The notes under the pieces: generated by a model
Told to the model about the DNA's origin: nothing
Databases searched by the model: none
The model's input: the letters and a program-made list of their open reading frames with translations, nothing else
In this document: in pieces, positions 44,901 to 52,831 of the stretch
Position numbering within the stretch: the stretch's first letter is position 1
How the letters are laid out: every line of letters starts with the position of its first letter
Translations under genes and position numbers: made by a program
DNA from: Nonomuraea muscovyensis
GTDB taxonomy: Bacteria > Actinomycetota > Actinomycetes > Streptosporangiales > Streptosporangiaceae
Reading direction: 5' to 3'
Assembly: GCF_014207745.1 (NCBI RefSeq)
Contig: NZ_JACHJB010000004.1
Coordinates: 885,300-949,299 of the forward strand
DNA: 64,000 bases

Positions 44901-47900
44901 CGGAAGCCGTCCCGCACCGCGGCGAGGTACAGGTCGGCCAGCCGCTTGAGCTCTCTGGTGGTGGCCAGAGCGGACAGCGGGGTGGTCCCTTCGGGAGTGA
45001 GCCGGCCGCCGAACAGCTCCGGCCCGCCGATCTCCGCCAGCCGGCCCAGGTCGAGCCAGGTCCCCCTCGGGTAGAGGGCGAGGCGGCTCACGGCCTCGCC
45101 CACCCACCGATGGCGATCGTCTCCGGTCAGGTCCATGTACTGCCTGAGCCGGTCCGCGGAGTCGTACACCAGGTTCATGGCGGCGTACGCGCCCTTGCGT
45201 TCCAGATCGAGGAACGCTTCGAGCGTCGGCCGCAGCTTCCGCTCGTGCACCAGCCCGCGCATCTCCGGGTCGGCCACCCCGTCCGCTCGCATTCCGAACG
45301 ACAGACCCAGCAGGCCGATCGCCTGCAGTTCCCGCACGGACAGGCCCCTCATCCCCGCTTCGCGGGCCAGCCTCTGCCCCTCGATGAGGTGCACATCCAT
45401 CAACTCGGCATAATGCACCAGCGCGTCGGTGAGCCGATCATGGTCTCGCTCGGAGAGAGCTTCCCTGACTCCCGTGTTCCAGCCGTTCAGCGCCCGCAGC
45501 GCGGTCTCGTACAGGCCGCGCCGGCCGCCCAGCCGGGACTCGGCGGCCTGTCTCGCCCGGAAGCTTTCGCGGGAGTCTCCGTACAGGGCTTCGACCTCGC
45601 CGAGCTGCCGCAGCCGCTGGTCCGGCAGCCCGCTCCAGCCCATCTCGGCGGCGATCTGCCGGCCCCGCTGCAACGCCGCGTCGCCCGACTCCCACCCGCG
45701 CGGGTTGGGCGCGTCGGGAGGGCTGTGGAACATCACCGCACCGTCCGACGGCCCGGCGCGTCCGGTGCGCCGCGCGTCGCCGCGCCCAGGCGTCCCGGTG
45801 AGCGGGTCGATCGGGGTCTCGGAGGCGTGGGCGGTGGCGCCCGGGTCGAGGCCGGGCCGGCCGGCGGCGCGGGTCTGCACGGAGTCGGCACTGGTGGGGT
45901 TCGCAGCCCGGAGCGCGTCCTCCACCAGTCCGGCCAAGTCCCCGCCGGTGATCTCCTGCCCGGGTGCCCTCGACGAGAGCACCTCACCGATCGTGGCCGC
46001 GACCACCGCGAAGTGTTCGCCCACAGGCCCGAGAGCCACCTGCTCGGAGTTCGTCGCGGCGCTCGCGAACAGTTGCGCGACCTTGACCACCGCCTTGGCG
46101 CCCTCGACGTCCCCGAACACCTCGCTCGCCGCGCGGCGCAGAGCCTGCGCCCCCTGCTCGCCGGGGAAGCGCCGGCCGCCCGTGGCCTGGTACCACTCGA
46201 CGAACCGTGCGAGCCCGTCCAGGTCCCACACGGTGAGCCGGTGACCGCCGCCCATGGCCCGCGCCACCTGCCGGATGATGTCGTACGTGCGGGGCGCCGA
46301 ACCTTCCCGGCTGACGACGAACTCGACCAGGCCACGTATCCGTCGTAGGTCGGACCCCCGGAACGGAAACTCCGGCGTCGTGGCGTACATGACGGTCGCC
46401 ATGGAGATCAGCGCGTCGGTGTAGTCCAGGTGGTACCGGGCCAGGTCGGAGAGGTCGGCCTCCCTGTACGCCGCCCCCATGCGGTCCAGGCGCAGCACGT
46501 GGTCGAAGAACACCCGCCCATGAGCGGGGAACCTTTCCAGGAGGACGCGCACGTGGTCGGGCAGGCGCGTATTGGCCGCCGTGGGCGAGCTCCAGTAAGC
46601 GTCGGCGAACGGCACGCCAGGTACTGCCGCGCCCGTGACGACCGGCAGGCGGCGACGTTGCCACGTCGTCCGCACCATGAGGCCGCGCTCGCCGGGGCGC
46701 CGGCGGACGGTGACCTCCTCATTCTCGGCCATGTCGGACAGCATCATGAGGTGACGGCGGCGCGGGCCGACAGGTGCGGGGAACGGGTTCCCCTTGAGGT
46801 CGAGGACGGTGCCGCGGATCCACACGAGCCTTTCCGTGCCCATGAGGGACGGATCCCGGGTCACCTCCTGGTCGGCGAGCGTCCGGTGCCCCCACTTCGC
46901 CGCTTCCACGTACTCGTCGTCGTAGCCCAGGTGGTGACCCAGCTCGTGCGCGTAGAGGGCGATGCCCCATCCCGCGTAGAGGCTCTCCGAGTTGGGACGG
47001 CCGGGCATGTCGGGGTAGAAGGTGACCGCGGGCTCGTCACCGACGGCTTCCACGAACTCCAGCCGGACGTGCAGCTGGGAACCGTCGCGGAGCCTGTGCT
47101 GGTGGTTGTAGTAGAGGTCCACCGCGTCCAGCGCGTCGGACTGCTGCTGCAGCAGCCCCTCCCTGCTGAGCCCGGGGTGGGCGGCGAACCGGACCAGCAG
47201 GGTGAACTCGGTGATGGGGTGTGTCACCCCGGCCTCGTCCCTCACGTGCAGCGACCGTACCTCGAGGCGCGACCTGTACCTGTACCACGAGCTCCGCTCC
47301 TTGACCGTCACTCCGTTGACCCGCGTGCGCAGTTCGGCCCACTGCGACGCCCGGAGCGCGTCCCGAGGGTCGATGGCGTAGGCGAATTCGTTCTTCAGCG
47401 CCGCCAGCGCCCTGGCGTCATGGCCGGGAGGCAGCGGCGGGCGGGTGTCGGGGTTCAGATCGGTGCTGCGCGGCCGCTGCGGCTCGACCGGGGAGGGGGC
47501 TGGGACGGCCGGCCGTGCCTGGGGTTCCTCGCTCAGGGCGCGCAGCCGCTCCAGCCTCTGTCCGCCGGCCTGGTGGGACACGCCTTCGGCGAAGCTGGCC
47601 AGGATGTCGTCGAGCTTGGCCCGCAGGGCGGCTCGTTCCTCCTCGGTCTTCGCCGAGCGGAACTTGCGCGACAGGTGGCGGTAGTCGTTCTGGCGGGCGT
47701 TGTGGGAGGCGTCGCGGCCGTCCGGGTGACCCGTCAGCGCGGCCAGGGCGGTGCGGGGCGCCGTCTGGGCCTGGAAGGCGCTGGAGACCAGGCGCAGCAC
47801 TGTCCTGGCCGCCTGCTCGGTGCCGCGCTGGGGGGCCAGCCGGATCCGGTGGGGGTTATCGAGGGTGCCGGAGCGCAGCAGCGTGCGGCTGTGTGGCTGG

Positions 47901-50752
47901 TCGCCTGCGGGTTCGGCCTCGACGATGAAGTGCTGGCCGCCGATGCGGAGGGTGGAGTCACCGACCCAGCTCCACGCCAGGGCGGTGGGGCCGAAGTCCG
48001 TCGGCGACACCTCGGTGTCGAAGGCCGCGCGCACCTCCGCCACCGTGAGAGCGGCCTGATCTCCGGCGGCGGGCTCCTCCCCGAACGGCCGGTCGATGAT
48101 CTCCCGACCACGATGCGGAGGCAGGGGATGGCCCTGCTCTCGGAGCTCGGCCAGCAGCAGGTCGATCTCGTGCCTGATCTCGGCGCGCCGCGCGGGGTCG
48201 GTGGCCGCGGCGAGCTGACGGGTGAGGAGGTTGTACTCGCTGTGGCGGGACTGCGCGCAGTAGTCGTGACCGCCTTGGCGGTGGACGGGCAGGCGGCGTT
48301 GGGTGTGGACGCCGTTCCCGCGCGCCTCCTGGATCTGCAGGGCGTCGGAGATTTCGTGGACGACGACGCGGGCGAGCTGGTCGGTGGCCACGTTCTTGTT
48401 GGGGCGCAGGAGGTGGGGCCGTTCGACGGTGCCGGCGCGGACCTTGGTGCGCGCCAGCGGCCGGAACAGGCGCGGGCCGTGGCGGCGCAGCATGAGGCGC
48501 CCGGGGCGCTGGACACGGAAGTGGACGTCGCCGAGGACGGTGTGGTGGACGACGAGGGCGGCGTCGTCGGCGTTCCACGTCCATCCGATTACGCCGGCGA
48601 TGTCGGAGGGGTCCGCGTTGGTGAGGAACTGGGCGCGTACCTCGCCCACGGTCATCCTCGGCGTGCCGGCGGGCCGCCGCTTCACCACGAATCTCGACCG
48701 CCCCTCCCGCGACCGGCGCACCGGCCTGGCAGTCGCCAGGACGTAGTCGGAACGCCGTCCGGATCCGGCCCTGATCCGGGTGCCGGCCGGGTCGGTCGCG
48801 GTGAGACCGACGGAAGTGGCCTGCGCGGGCGGGCCGGTGAGCGTCGTGGAGTCCGCGGCCGCCGTGACGGTGGCGGCCGCCGCACGGGCGTCCTGCGCGG
48901 CCTGGGCGTTCTGCACGGCTGCGGGGGTGGTGACGGTGTCCGCCCCTGGGGCGGTCTGGCCCTGGACCTGCATGTTCTGCGGCTGGGCGGACTGCGATGG
49001 CGTCTGCGGCTGGGCGGTCTGCGGCCGGGCGGTCTGCGCCTGGCTCTGAGGTTGGGCCTGGGTGTGCGGCTGCGTGGCGTGCGCTTGTGCTGGGGGCGGT
49101 GCCTGGCGCTGGTCCTGCGCGTTCGCGGGTCCGTGAGCCTGCGCCTGATCCGGGTTCCGCTGATCGGTGGCCCGTTGGTCCGGAGCGCTCGACTGCTGCG
49201 CGGAGGGGATGGCGGGGGCCGGCGACGCGTGCGATGCCGGCGCCGGGCCGTTCCGCTCCGCCTGCGCCGCGACGGACGGCTGGCCAGGCGCGGCCTGCCG
49301 GTGCGGCCCCTGCTGGTCGGCGGCGGGTGTGCGCTGCTGGTCACCGGTGGGGGGCCGCTGCTGGTTCGGGTCGGCGCCGCCGCGGGTGTTCGTCACGGCC
49401 GGGTCCGAAAGGTCGGAAGTCGCCCGCTGGTGCGGGACGACCGGCTGCGGCGCGGGCTGCTGCGCGGACGCGGAGTCCGGGCCGGTCGGCCGGGGCCCGT
49501 CCGGCGAGGGCCGGTCGCCGGACGTGGCCGGGCCGAACCCGTCGGGGCCGCCCGCGGTGGTGGCCGTGGTTGTCCCGGCGCCCGCGAGATGCGTCCCCAC
49601 GCTGGCGGCGTAGCTGGACAGGGTGTTGATCGGGCGCACCGCCCCGCCCATCGCCTGCATGCTGAACGGGCTGAGCGTGTTCGTCCTGGCGGCGCCCGCG
49701 GCGAATCCGCCTACCATCGACTGCAGGGTGAAATCCCCCCACTCGCCGTACACCACCTTGTTGGCCACGACGCTGGCGAGAGGGGAGGCGAACATGTTGG
49801 GCAGGCCGGTGGCCAGCATCCGCCCCGGATAACGCTGGAACGCGGCCAGCACCCCGGTGCGGTCGCCCGCCATCCGGTTCAGCGCGCGGATGCCCGGCAG
49901 GTCGTCGATGAATCTGCTCATGTGGCGGCCGAGCCAGACGCCGCCCGCGGTGCCGATGACGGTGCCGACGAGGATGGCCTTGGTCCGCTGCCAGTCCCAC
50001 TTGTCCCTCAGGCCCGCTTTGATCTGGTCGTACTGGGCCTTCTCACTGGCCAGCTCTTCCAGGATCTCTTCGGGCAGTTCCGTCGCGATCTCCCAGTGGA
50101 GGTACCGGCTGCCCGCGTTGGCCGCCAGCACGGTCCCCCTGCCGCCGGCCGCGACCGGTCCCATGCGACTGGCGGCGAGCAGCAGTCGGCGCATCAGCAT
50201 GTTGGCCCGGACGCTGCCCATCTGCGCGGCGAGGCGCACGACCAGCGACGCGAAGGGACTGCTGACCGCCACGAGCCCGAGCGCGGCCGCGGTGACCGAC
50301 ACCCAGAAGGCGATGTTGATCGATCGTTTGGTGAGGTCGGTCTCCAGCGCGAAGTAGCCGAAGCGCTCGGCGAACTGCGCGGCCTGGTTCGCCTTGGCGA
50401 CAACGCCGGTCTCGTCGTCGAACTGCTGGCGAATGCGCGTGAACGCGGGTGGTTTGGCAGGAGAGGTGTAGCCGGCGTCGATGGTGCCGACGGCGGAGCC
50501 CGTCTTCTCCACCGCCCCGCCCATGTTGGCCACCACGGAATCGAACAGCAGGGCCGTCCGGCCCAGCTCCACCGTCTTGGTGTCGAAGGGCCACGGCTCG
50601 CCCGCCGTGAACAGCGGGATGAACGTGTAGTTCACCCAGTCGGGAAACGCCGAAGTCTCCCAGGCAGGCCGGACCTCGGTGGTGGGAACCCGCCTGGTCG
50701 ACGTGCCCTTGCCGGGAACGTAGTTGGGATTTACCGGCTTTCCGGCCGCCAT
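38990..50752 (-). CDS. Giant modular protein (3,920 residues), probable polymorphic-toxin-like effector
   Basis: By far the largest gene here. N-terminal residues 1-140 are helical (SAFPDWVNYTFIPLFTAGEPW resembles CpnT/WXG100-like N termini), 145-180 and 258-275 are hydrophobic, and 400-680 is a Pro/Gln/Ala-rich linker. Residues 700-1060 hold two related modules, the first with HEISDALQ (from His799), a zincin motif without its second His. A metalloprotease-like HELGHHLGYDDEY begins at His1269. Two ~300-residue helical units start near 1695 and 1993. Residues 2560-2735 resemble an ADP-ribosyltransferase without its catalytic residues. The C terminus (from about 3000) repeats a beta-rich module. 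It ends without a recognised toxin domain. No signal peptide is seen; a type VII-like route is inferred. Confidence 0.88.
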   Translation of the reverse strand: MAAGKPVNPNYVPGKGTSTRRVPTTEVRPAWETSAFPDWVNYTFIPLFTAGEPWPFDTKTVELGRTALLFDSVVANMGGAVEKTGSAVGTIDAGYTSPAKPPAFTRIRQQFDDETGVVAKANQAAQFAERFGYFALETDLTKRSINIAFWVSVTAAALGLVAVSSPFASLVVRLAAQMGSVRANMLMRRLLLAASRMGPVAAGGRGTVLAANAGSRYLHWEIATELPEEILEELASEKAQYDQIKAGLRDKWDWQRTKAILVGTVIGTAGGVWLGRHMSRFIDDLPGIRALNRMAGDRTGVLAAFQRYPGRMLATGLPNMFASPLASVVANKVVYGEWGDFTLQSMVGGFAAGAARTNTLSPFSMQAMGGAVRPINTLSSYAASVGTHLAGAGTTTATTAGGPDGFGPATSGDRPSPDGPRPTGPDSASAQQPAPQPVVPHQRATSDLSDPAVTNTRGGADPNQQRPPTGDQQRTPAADQQGPHRQAAPGQPSVAAQAERNGPAPASHASPAPAIPSAQQSSAPDQRATDQRNPDQAQAHGPANAQDQRQAPPPAQAHATQPHTQAQPQSQAQTARPQTAQPQTPSQSAQPQNMQVQGQTAPGADTVTTPAAVQNAQAAQDARAAAATVTAAADSTTLTGPPAQATSVGLTATDPAGTRIRAGSGRRSDYVLATARPVRRSREGRSRFVVKRRPAGTPRMTVGEVRAQFLTNADPSDIAGVIGWTWNADDAALVVHHTVLGDVHFRVQRPGRLMLRRHGPRLFRPLARTKVRAGTVERPHLLRPNKNVATDQLARVVVHEISDALQIQEARGNGVHTQRRLPVHRQGGHDYCAQSRHSEYNLLTRQLAAATDPARRAEIRHEIDLLLAELREQGHPLPPHRGREIIDRPFGEEPAAGDQAALTVAEVRAAFDTEVSPTDFGPTALAWSWVGDSTLRIGGQHFIVEAEPAGDQPHSRTLLRSGTLDNPHRIRLAPQRGTEQAARTVLRLVSSAFQAQTAPRTALAALTGHPDGRDASHNARQNDYRHLSRKFRSAKTEEERAALRAKLDDILASFAEGVSHQAGGQRLERLRALSEEPQARPAVPAPSPVEPQRPRSTDLNPDTRPPLPPGHDARALAALKNEFAYAIDPRDALRASQWAELRTRVNGVTVKERSSWYRYRSRLEVRSLHVRDEAGVTHPITEFTLLVRFAAHPGLSREGLLQQQSDALDAVDLYYNHQHRLRDGSQLHVRLEFVEAVGDEPAVTFYPDMPGRPNSESLYAGWGIALYAHELGHHLGYDDEYVEAAKWGHRTLADQEVTRDPSLMGTERLVWIRGTVLDLKGNPFPAPVGPRRRHLMMLSDMAENEEVTVRRRPGERGLMVRTTWQRRRLPVVTGAAVPGVPFADAYWSSPTAANTRLPDHVRVLLERFPAHGRVFFDHVLRLDRMGAAYREADLSDLARYHLDYTDALISMATVMYATTPEFPFRGSDLRRIRGLVEFVVSREGSAPRTYDIIRQVARAMGGGHRLTVWDLDGLARFVEWYQATGGRRFPGEQGAQALRRAASEVFGDVEGAKAVVKVAQLFASAATNSEQVALGPVGEHFAVVAATIGEVLSSRAPGQEITGGDLAGLVEDALRAANPTSADSVQTRAAGRPGLDPGATAHASETPIDPLTGTPGRGDARRTGRAGPSDGAVMFHSPPDAPNPRGWESGDAALQRGRQIAAEMGWSGLPDQRLRQLGEVEALYGDSRESFRARQAAESRLGGRRGLYETALRALNGWNTGVREALSERDHDRLTDALVHYAELMDVHLIEGQRLAREAGMRGLSVRELQAIGLLGLSFGMRADGVADPEMRGLVHERKLRPTLEAFLDLERKGAYAAMNLVYDSADRLRQYMDLTGDDRHRWVGEAVSRLALYPRGTWLDLGRLAEIGGPELFGGRLTPEGTTPLSALATTRELKRLADLYLAAVRDGFRPVLDAATPDQLAAALEQASSRGTGKAAEQDVQMPVGREDATMARGRKIAARLNWPALPDDEARWLGEMAEIFHTTGTAVSAEGHGARRAWQRATFKLGGERGFYNTALRALRQDDSWVRESLDGRDPEALADALVEYAEEIGLHLNTGRRLAARAGIHGLTEQELRAIGRLDMWVGFGQEGAAERAMDELVRDRGLRATLEAYLDLERKGWYTSVDRIDEAGLRLREYMDRTGDARRLWLGREVSRADSFPEDSAAYLGRLAEVAGAELLGGRLAPTKATPLSTLAAAEGRLQLIHLYLAAVRDGFRPVLDAATPDQLAAALEQATRRQEAPGTAGPEETPGERVPQDGPSLQTGPARTGTRSATAYDIERLLTGGYRVTGWLVRELSLAHELIEPLLWEAHERGQLVWEPEPGRPGTFTKEVARDLLKGVISQEPDRWLGEALALGLNLPGLDPDEAIALAWVQRAYGADIQAMEDLSRRLFDLADEAGLSYPPNVPRQVLDAIARGNEQGLIPLRPSRAQLELGLRLLAEAAGNTGDVQNTESTERAEDTGGIQNTEGTQTAEGEESAAAVSEPVTSEAGHTRVDERFASTGPATRQDVREWLPITEYDQLVRELQDLQAADPELIRRHAPGFGTRPEGVVMLRAFTAGHDAEINAAVSQGLRPGRDPIAGSVAEMWAAWRELPHLAGPVSYWLDLTPRELAERIAEPEAVLSEFTLVTAETEPPATSVPEGKVRVRFDFDVAGARELGPITRQAGLRQVLAAPGTRLRVTYVAAERRVVLSDGPATPPTNPPAAPPTAPWTAPQQPDTRPAVRGEASGDDRPVLLSFPRASDSWTREDMWKEADGWVASTEREGERLRLYRRLTGAIFDMHVADGVLHVLRSDGWSRVEQADGPRLRKVEQADLTAEMAARAQPRSGTYGYAGSLDGFYATVYAEPGRRSLRHGGADVIATLSAGHLISLHVGVGDEQLRTLLTPATALGTLTHPATGLKGIRVVNGWMEFTVLEDGSVVDAEVRPVDFTPELVGLQRTEVVSEPTGFTVGGVNDNGTIAGLDRFGDMGRAGIEQRLREAGLLGRTEDVRDVLVRDNTLVLGAGLTHHDLAQPLRLAAYVLRYVDQARIRFGGHEYDLRAVRRSGPAGNPFGPVTPDASIEVVNVTTGEKLTFDTVIAETAGSHGFYGGRRSPARVSPEQIIRVFAHLDDPLPDGHLGQLTSYADKDLERPSGEVVVAATHTPPGTRAPELPVLPEPIAVLPAGLRPLGGRFAGSDNVVVEFGDDGMRLFTRLGLRDEIAGIGVDRRSADEADIVVEYHTRPATRKRWSVGTRGTAEIVWSERDMRLVRPSERKLRALGFELLIDDGRLRIMRFTHGTTTVLAVLDGRRLTGLYSSVSFTPSQQRLFDAATIRSDAENALGLDVNGLAFDLKVQADSSRPGAPFENRLINSQWSSSSGSVYLDLPPASSGESGHAVSDEAAEIAQSVRQVTASPAHLPGFGQLGATPFWRGGPFVVLQRPDSGVVLYRQVTDATARPEDLREVHDDGAGLRIRAGADATTLAIAVDGQAEILYRTATPRVARLLGGSAEGVRMADTWLEWTIHPADSHVRNLVVHADPATIHAALDAASTGRLGDVRTLEGQLPYQLTQGWRSDVPGVLRHDDHLVQVEGVTHAQLAMPLRLIRFLDDELPGFDRVTIGGQEYEVRREMPLFPARSPFGDLLDYSPDYVVVHKASRAELRFPGRAGELIAAHGFYGDNTYMPRVDPQDIKVMFSSVLSSDAGISGLLPGTTTAAVPRLPGGGGRLGASPYWRGVSRLVKRTGVGDPVLYLKREIQLFHYSVRIVDVDATAEGGPALLAGSRTDDMYAFPMGDVRLPGEQRGSRRYPYGRWDQSLREQLEESGFHPIHDEDGLRILRYAWPDGEMLAVFVGDELDGFFSREQDHETEGDDTVGRAAEADGTLNRIDQLINVSWGDEA
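43928..44933 (-). repeat. 85-bp near-identical pair inside the giant gene
   Basis: 43928-44012 and 44849-44933 differ at two positions. They encode the shared ends of the two ~300-residue helical units (YLAAVRDGFRPVLDAATPD then QLAAALEQA). The rest of the two units has diverged much more, so this end looks recently exchanged. Confidence 0.85.
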
Positions 50753-50767
50753 CTGCCGCCGTTCCCG

Positions 50768-51106
50768 TCAGGCGGGGCCGAGTGCGCGGGCAAGGTACTC
50801 CGCCACCGCGTCGTCGGTGCTCAGTGAGTTGCCGACGGCTCTGCGTAACTTGGTCGGCGTCTTGTTGATGTCGCGCACGAGTGCGTCGGTGTCGTCGAGC
50901 CACCGCTCCGGGCCGCCTAACGCCTGCAGGGCCTGGAAGAACGCGGTGCCGGCCGGCCCGGTGCCCCATACCCTCGACGCCAGCAGCCCGCGTAGCTCCG
51001 CCTCGTCCGATCGATAGGCGGTGTCCAGGTCGCCGGCCATGAGGTGGAACTGCGCGATGCCGGTCGAGACCAGTTCGGCGATCTGGACGCCTTCCTCGTC
51101 TCTCAC
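50768..51106 (-). CDS. Small helical protein of the giant-protein operon
   Basis: A 112-residue, mostly helical protein with no hydrophobic segment or signal peptide (EEGVQIAELVSTGIAQFHLMAGDLD, PERWLDDTDALVRDINKTPTKLRRAV). It resembles the size and shape of WXG100-like ESX partners, but has only one central Trp and no clear WXG motif, so I give the family only as possible. Its ATG overlaps the YbaB-like stop by four bases and the giant gene starts 15 bases after it. It may be an escort or chaperone for the giant protein. Confidence 0.7.
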   Translation of the reverse strand: MRDEEGVQIAELVSTGIAQFHLMAGDLDTAYRSDEAELRGLLASRVWGTGPAGTAFFQALQALGGPERWLDDTDALVRDINKTPTKLRRAVGNSLSTDDAVAEYLARALGPA

Positions 51107-51504
51107 CGGTGACCGTCCCCCTCGACCATCTGGCCGGCCAGTTGCTTCATCACGGTCTCGACGTCGCCTTCGAGGTGAGCGCGCATCTGGTCGGCCGGCA
51201 CGACCGATTCGAAGATCTCCACCACCTTGTCCAAGGCCTTCGCCGTGGCCCGGTGGATGGTGTCCGTGATCGTGTCCGCCAGCCCCTGAGCGTCGGGATC
51301 GCGGAACACGCGAGGGTCGAGGTCGAGCCTGATCAGATCGCCGCGGGCGCCAACGGTGGCGCAGACGAGACCGTTGGCCGACTTCTCCGTGACCTCGACG
51401 GCCCGGGCCCGTCCGTGCAGGGACAGCGCTTCACTCTGCAGCCGCATGAACCTGGCCTGGAGCTCGTCGGCGTAGGCTTGCAGCCCGGCCGCGTCGACAT
51501 CCAT
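51103..51504 (-). CDS. YbaB/EbfC family protein
   Basis: A 133-residue protein. A helical N terminus (AGLQAYADELQARFMRLQSEALSLHGRARAVEVTEKSANG) and the beta-helix end match YbaB/EbfC, small dimeric DNA-binding proteins. In actinobacteria such genes often precede giant toxin-like and ESX-type genes, as here. GGGGGAGG lies seven bases before the ATG at 51504. It is the first gene of the operon. Whether it binds DNA or acts as a specialised partner is not known. Confidence 0.88.
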   Translation of the reverse strand: MDVDAAGLQAYADELQARFMRLQSEALSLHGRARAVEVTEKSANGLVCATVGARGDLIRLDLDPRVFRDPDAQGLADTITDTIHRATAKALDKVVEIFESVVPADQMRAHLEGDVETVMKQLAGQMVEGDGHR

Positions 51505-51574
51505 GCGAACGCCTCCCCCAAGATCGTCTTCGACGAATGTACCAAAAGCAGCACAATGCACGAAGGGCGCCAAA

Positions 51575-51601
51575 TTTAACGTGTGTATAACCTGTAAGCA
51601 A
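51575..51601 (-). promoter_or_regulatory. AT-rich candidate promoter of the giant operon
   Basis: Minus-strand TTGCTT (51595-51600 region) and TTAAAT (near 51573-51578) are about 16 bases apart. This is the most AT-rich stretch in the neighbourhood and overlaps the stop of the 131-aa gene. It lies 70 bases before the YbaB-like ATG. Confidence 0.4.
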
Positions 51602-51971
51602 CGTCCACAGCCACCTCCTGCAGCTCACAGACCTCAGCTCGGCGCACCCAGAGCCGGTGGACGCCACGGTCGATCCGGTCCAGGTCCAGCTCCCTGGCCA
51701 CGGTGACCTGCGCGCCGATGTACTCGACCAGCAGCTCGTCCTCCCGCTCCGCGTACACCCAGAACGGCGCGCCCCGCCACATGCAGACGGTGATGACGTG
51801 GCGCACCCACGCGCACTCCGTGGCGGGGACGGCGCGGACGTACAGGTCGTCCTCCAGCCGCTCGAACCCGTCGGCGGGCGACGTGCGGCGCAGCCGCATC
51901 CACACCCTGCCCTCCCGCAGCTGCGGAGCCGCCTCGTATTCGGCTCCCGCCCAGGACGCCCGGTACGTCAT
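51576..51971 (-). CDS. Unrecognised 131-residue protein next to SseB-like gene
   Basis: A soluble 131-residue protein with a conserved look (PADGFERLEDDLYVRAVPATECAWVRHVITVCMWRGAPFWVYAEREDELLVEYIG). I do not recognise the family. The ATG at 51971 overlaps the SseB-like stop (ATGA), so the two are co-translated. It ends 72 bases before the YbaB-like start. Proteins of this size beside giant toxin genes are often immunity proteins, but that is inference from position. Confidence 0.72.
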   Translation of the reverse strand: MTYRASWAGAEYEAAPQLREGRVWMRLRRTSPADGFERLEDDLYVRAVPATECAWVRHVITVCMWRGAPFWVYAEREDELLVEYIGAQVTVARELDLDRIDRGVHRLWVRRAEVCELQEVAVDVAYRLYTR

Positions 51972-52825
51972 GATTCCTCGTCCACCAGCCACTTCCCGCG
52001 ATCGGCGTCGAACTGCGCGCGCAGCCGCTCCCTGCCGTCCGTGCCCAGCTCCACGATCTCCGCCCCGTACGGCAGCAGAATGCCGTCGATCTTGTACTCC
52101 CTGATCGTCTCGTTCACGTTGGGCACGAGGCCCATCCCGACGAACGGCGGCTCCTCGATGACCCATCCGGCCACGGCCTTCATGCTCTCTTCGTCCGTGC
52201 CGCCGTAGGGCGTGCGATACAGGGACAGCCCCACGGCCGGCCAGCGCAGGATGTTCACGGTGCCGTCACGGGTCAGCGCCTCGTCCCTGACCAGCGCCTC
52301 CACCAGCTCGGCCGGCGTCGTGAGGTGCGCCACGTCCAGCGCGTGGTGGCAGTAGCCGGACACCCGCGGCTCAGCCGTGCTCAGCAGCTCCAGGATGTCG
52401 TACGGGCGGAGCAGCTTCTGCATGATCGGGATCCCGGAGTCCGGCTCCAACACCACGTCCTCCAGCAGTGTCGGCACGGCGAGCCGCGCCACCGTCCCCG
52501 GCTCCAGGTAGAAGCAGACCGGCCGGCCCGGATTGACGGCCAGCCCCCAGCGGGGGTCCGGCCAGCCGGCCGCCAGCTCCGGCAGGGTCACGGCCCGGAA
52601 GTGTCGGGCCACCTCGCCCATCGCCTCCGGTGAGGTGAAGGCGACCAGCCACGTGCGCTCGGCGTCGCTGAACGTGGGCCAGGCCACCGGCGTCTCACCC
52701 GCCGCGGCCTCGTCGCTGATCGGGCAGGCGAGGGCGGCGGTGCGCAGCAGGGCCAAGCAGGTGGCCAGGTCGCCGCGGGCGTGTGCCGAGCCGAGTTCCT
52801 GCTCGAACGAGGTCGCGACGTGCAT
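51968..52825 (-). CDS. SseB-like protein
   Basis: A 285-residue cytoplasmic protein. The central part (PTFSDAERTWLVAFTSPEAMGEVARHF, LPELAAGWPDPRWGLAVNPGRPVCFYLEPG) matches the SseB N-terminal domain. In actinobacteria SseB-like proteins frequently neighbour WXG/ESX genes and giant polymorphic toxins. The ATG at 52825 follows minus-strand TAGGGT by six bases, so the transcript is probably leaderless. It is coupled to the 131-residue gene. An immunity or secretion-related role is inferred only. Confidence 0.83.
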   Translation of the reverse strand: MHVATSFEQELGSAHARGDLATCLALLRTAALACPISDEAAAGETPVAWPTFSDAERTWLVAFTSPEAMGEVARHFRAVTLPELAAGWPDPRWGLAVNPGRPVCFYLEPGTVARLAVPTLLEDVVLEPDSGIPIMQKLLRPYDILELLSTAEPRVSGYCHHALDVAHLTTPAELVEALVRDEALTRDGTVNILRWPAVGLSLYRTPYGGTDEESMKAVAGWVIEEPPFVGMGLVPNVNETIREYKIDGILLPYGAEIVELGTDGRERLRAQFDADRGKWLVDEES

Positions 52826-52831
52826 GGCGTC

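Noticed and set aside
43928..44933. Insertion sequence in the giant gene
   Set aside because: The near-identical stretches are coding, in frame and lack terminal inverted repeats, so they are duplicated coding units.
46430..50827. A 1,465-codon plus-strand frame opposite the giant gene
   Set aside because: A shadow of the giant gene in high-GC DNA; it shows low-complexity Arg/Gly/Val composition and no domain.
50768..51106. Clear WXG100 protein
   Set aside because: Only the size and helical pattern fit; there is no W-x-G motif in the middle, so I kept it as unnamed.
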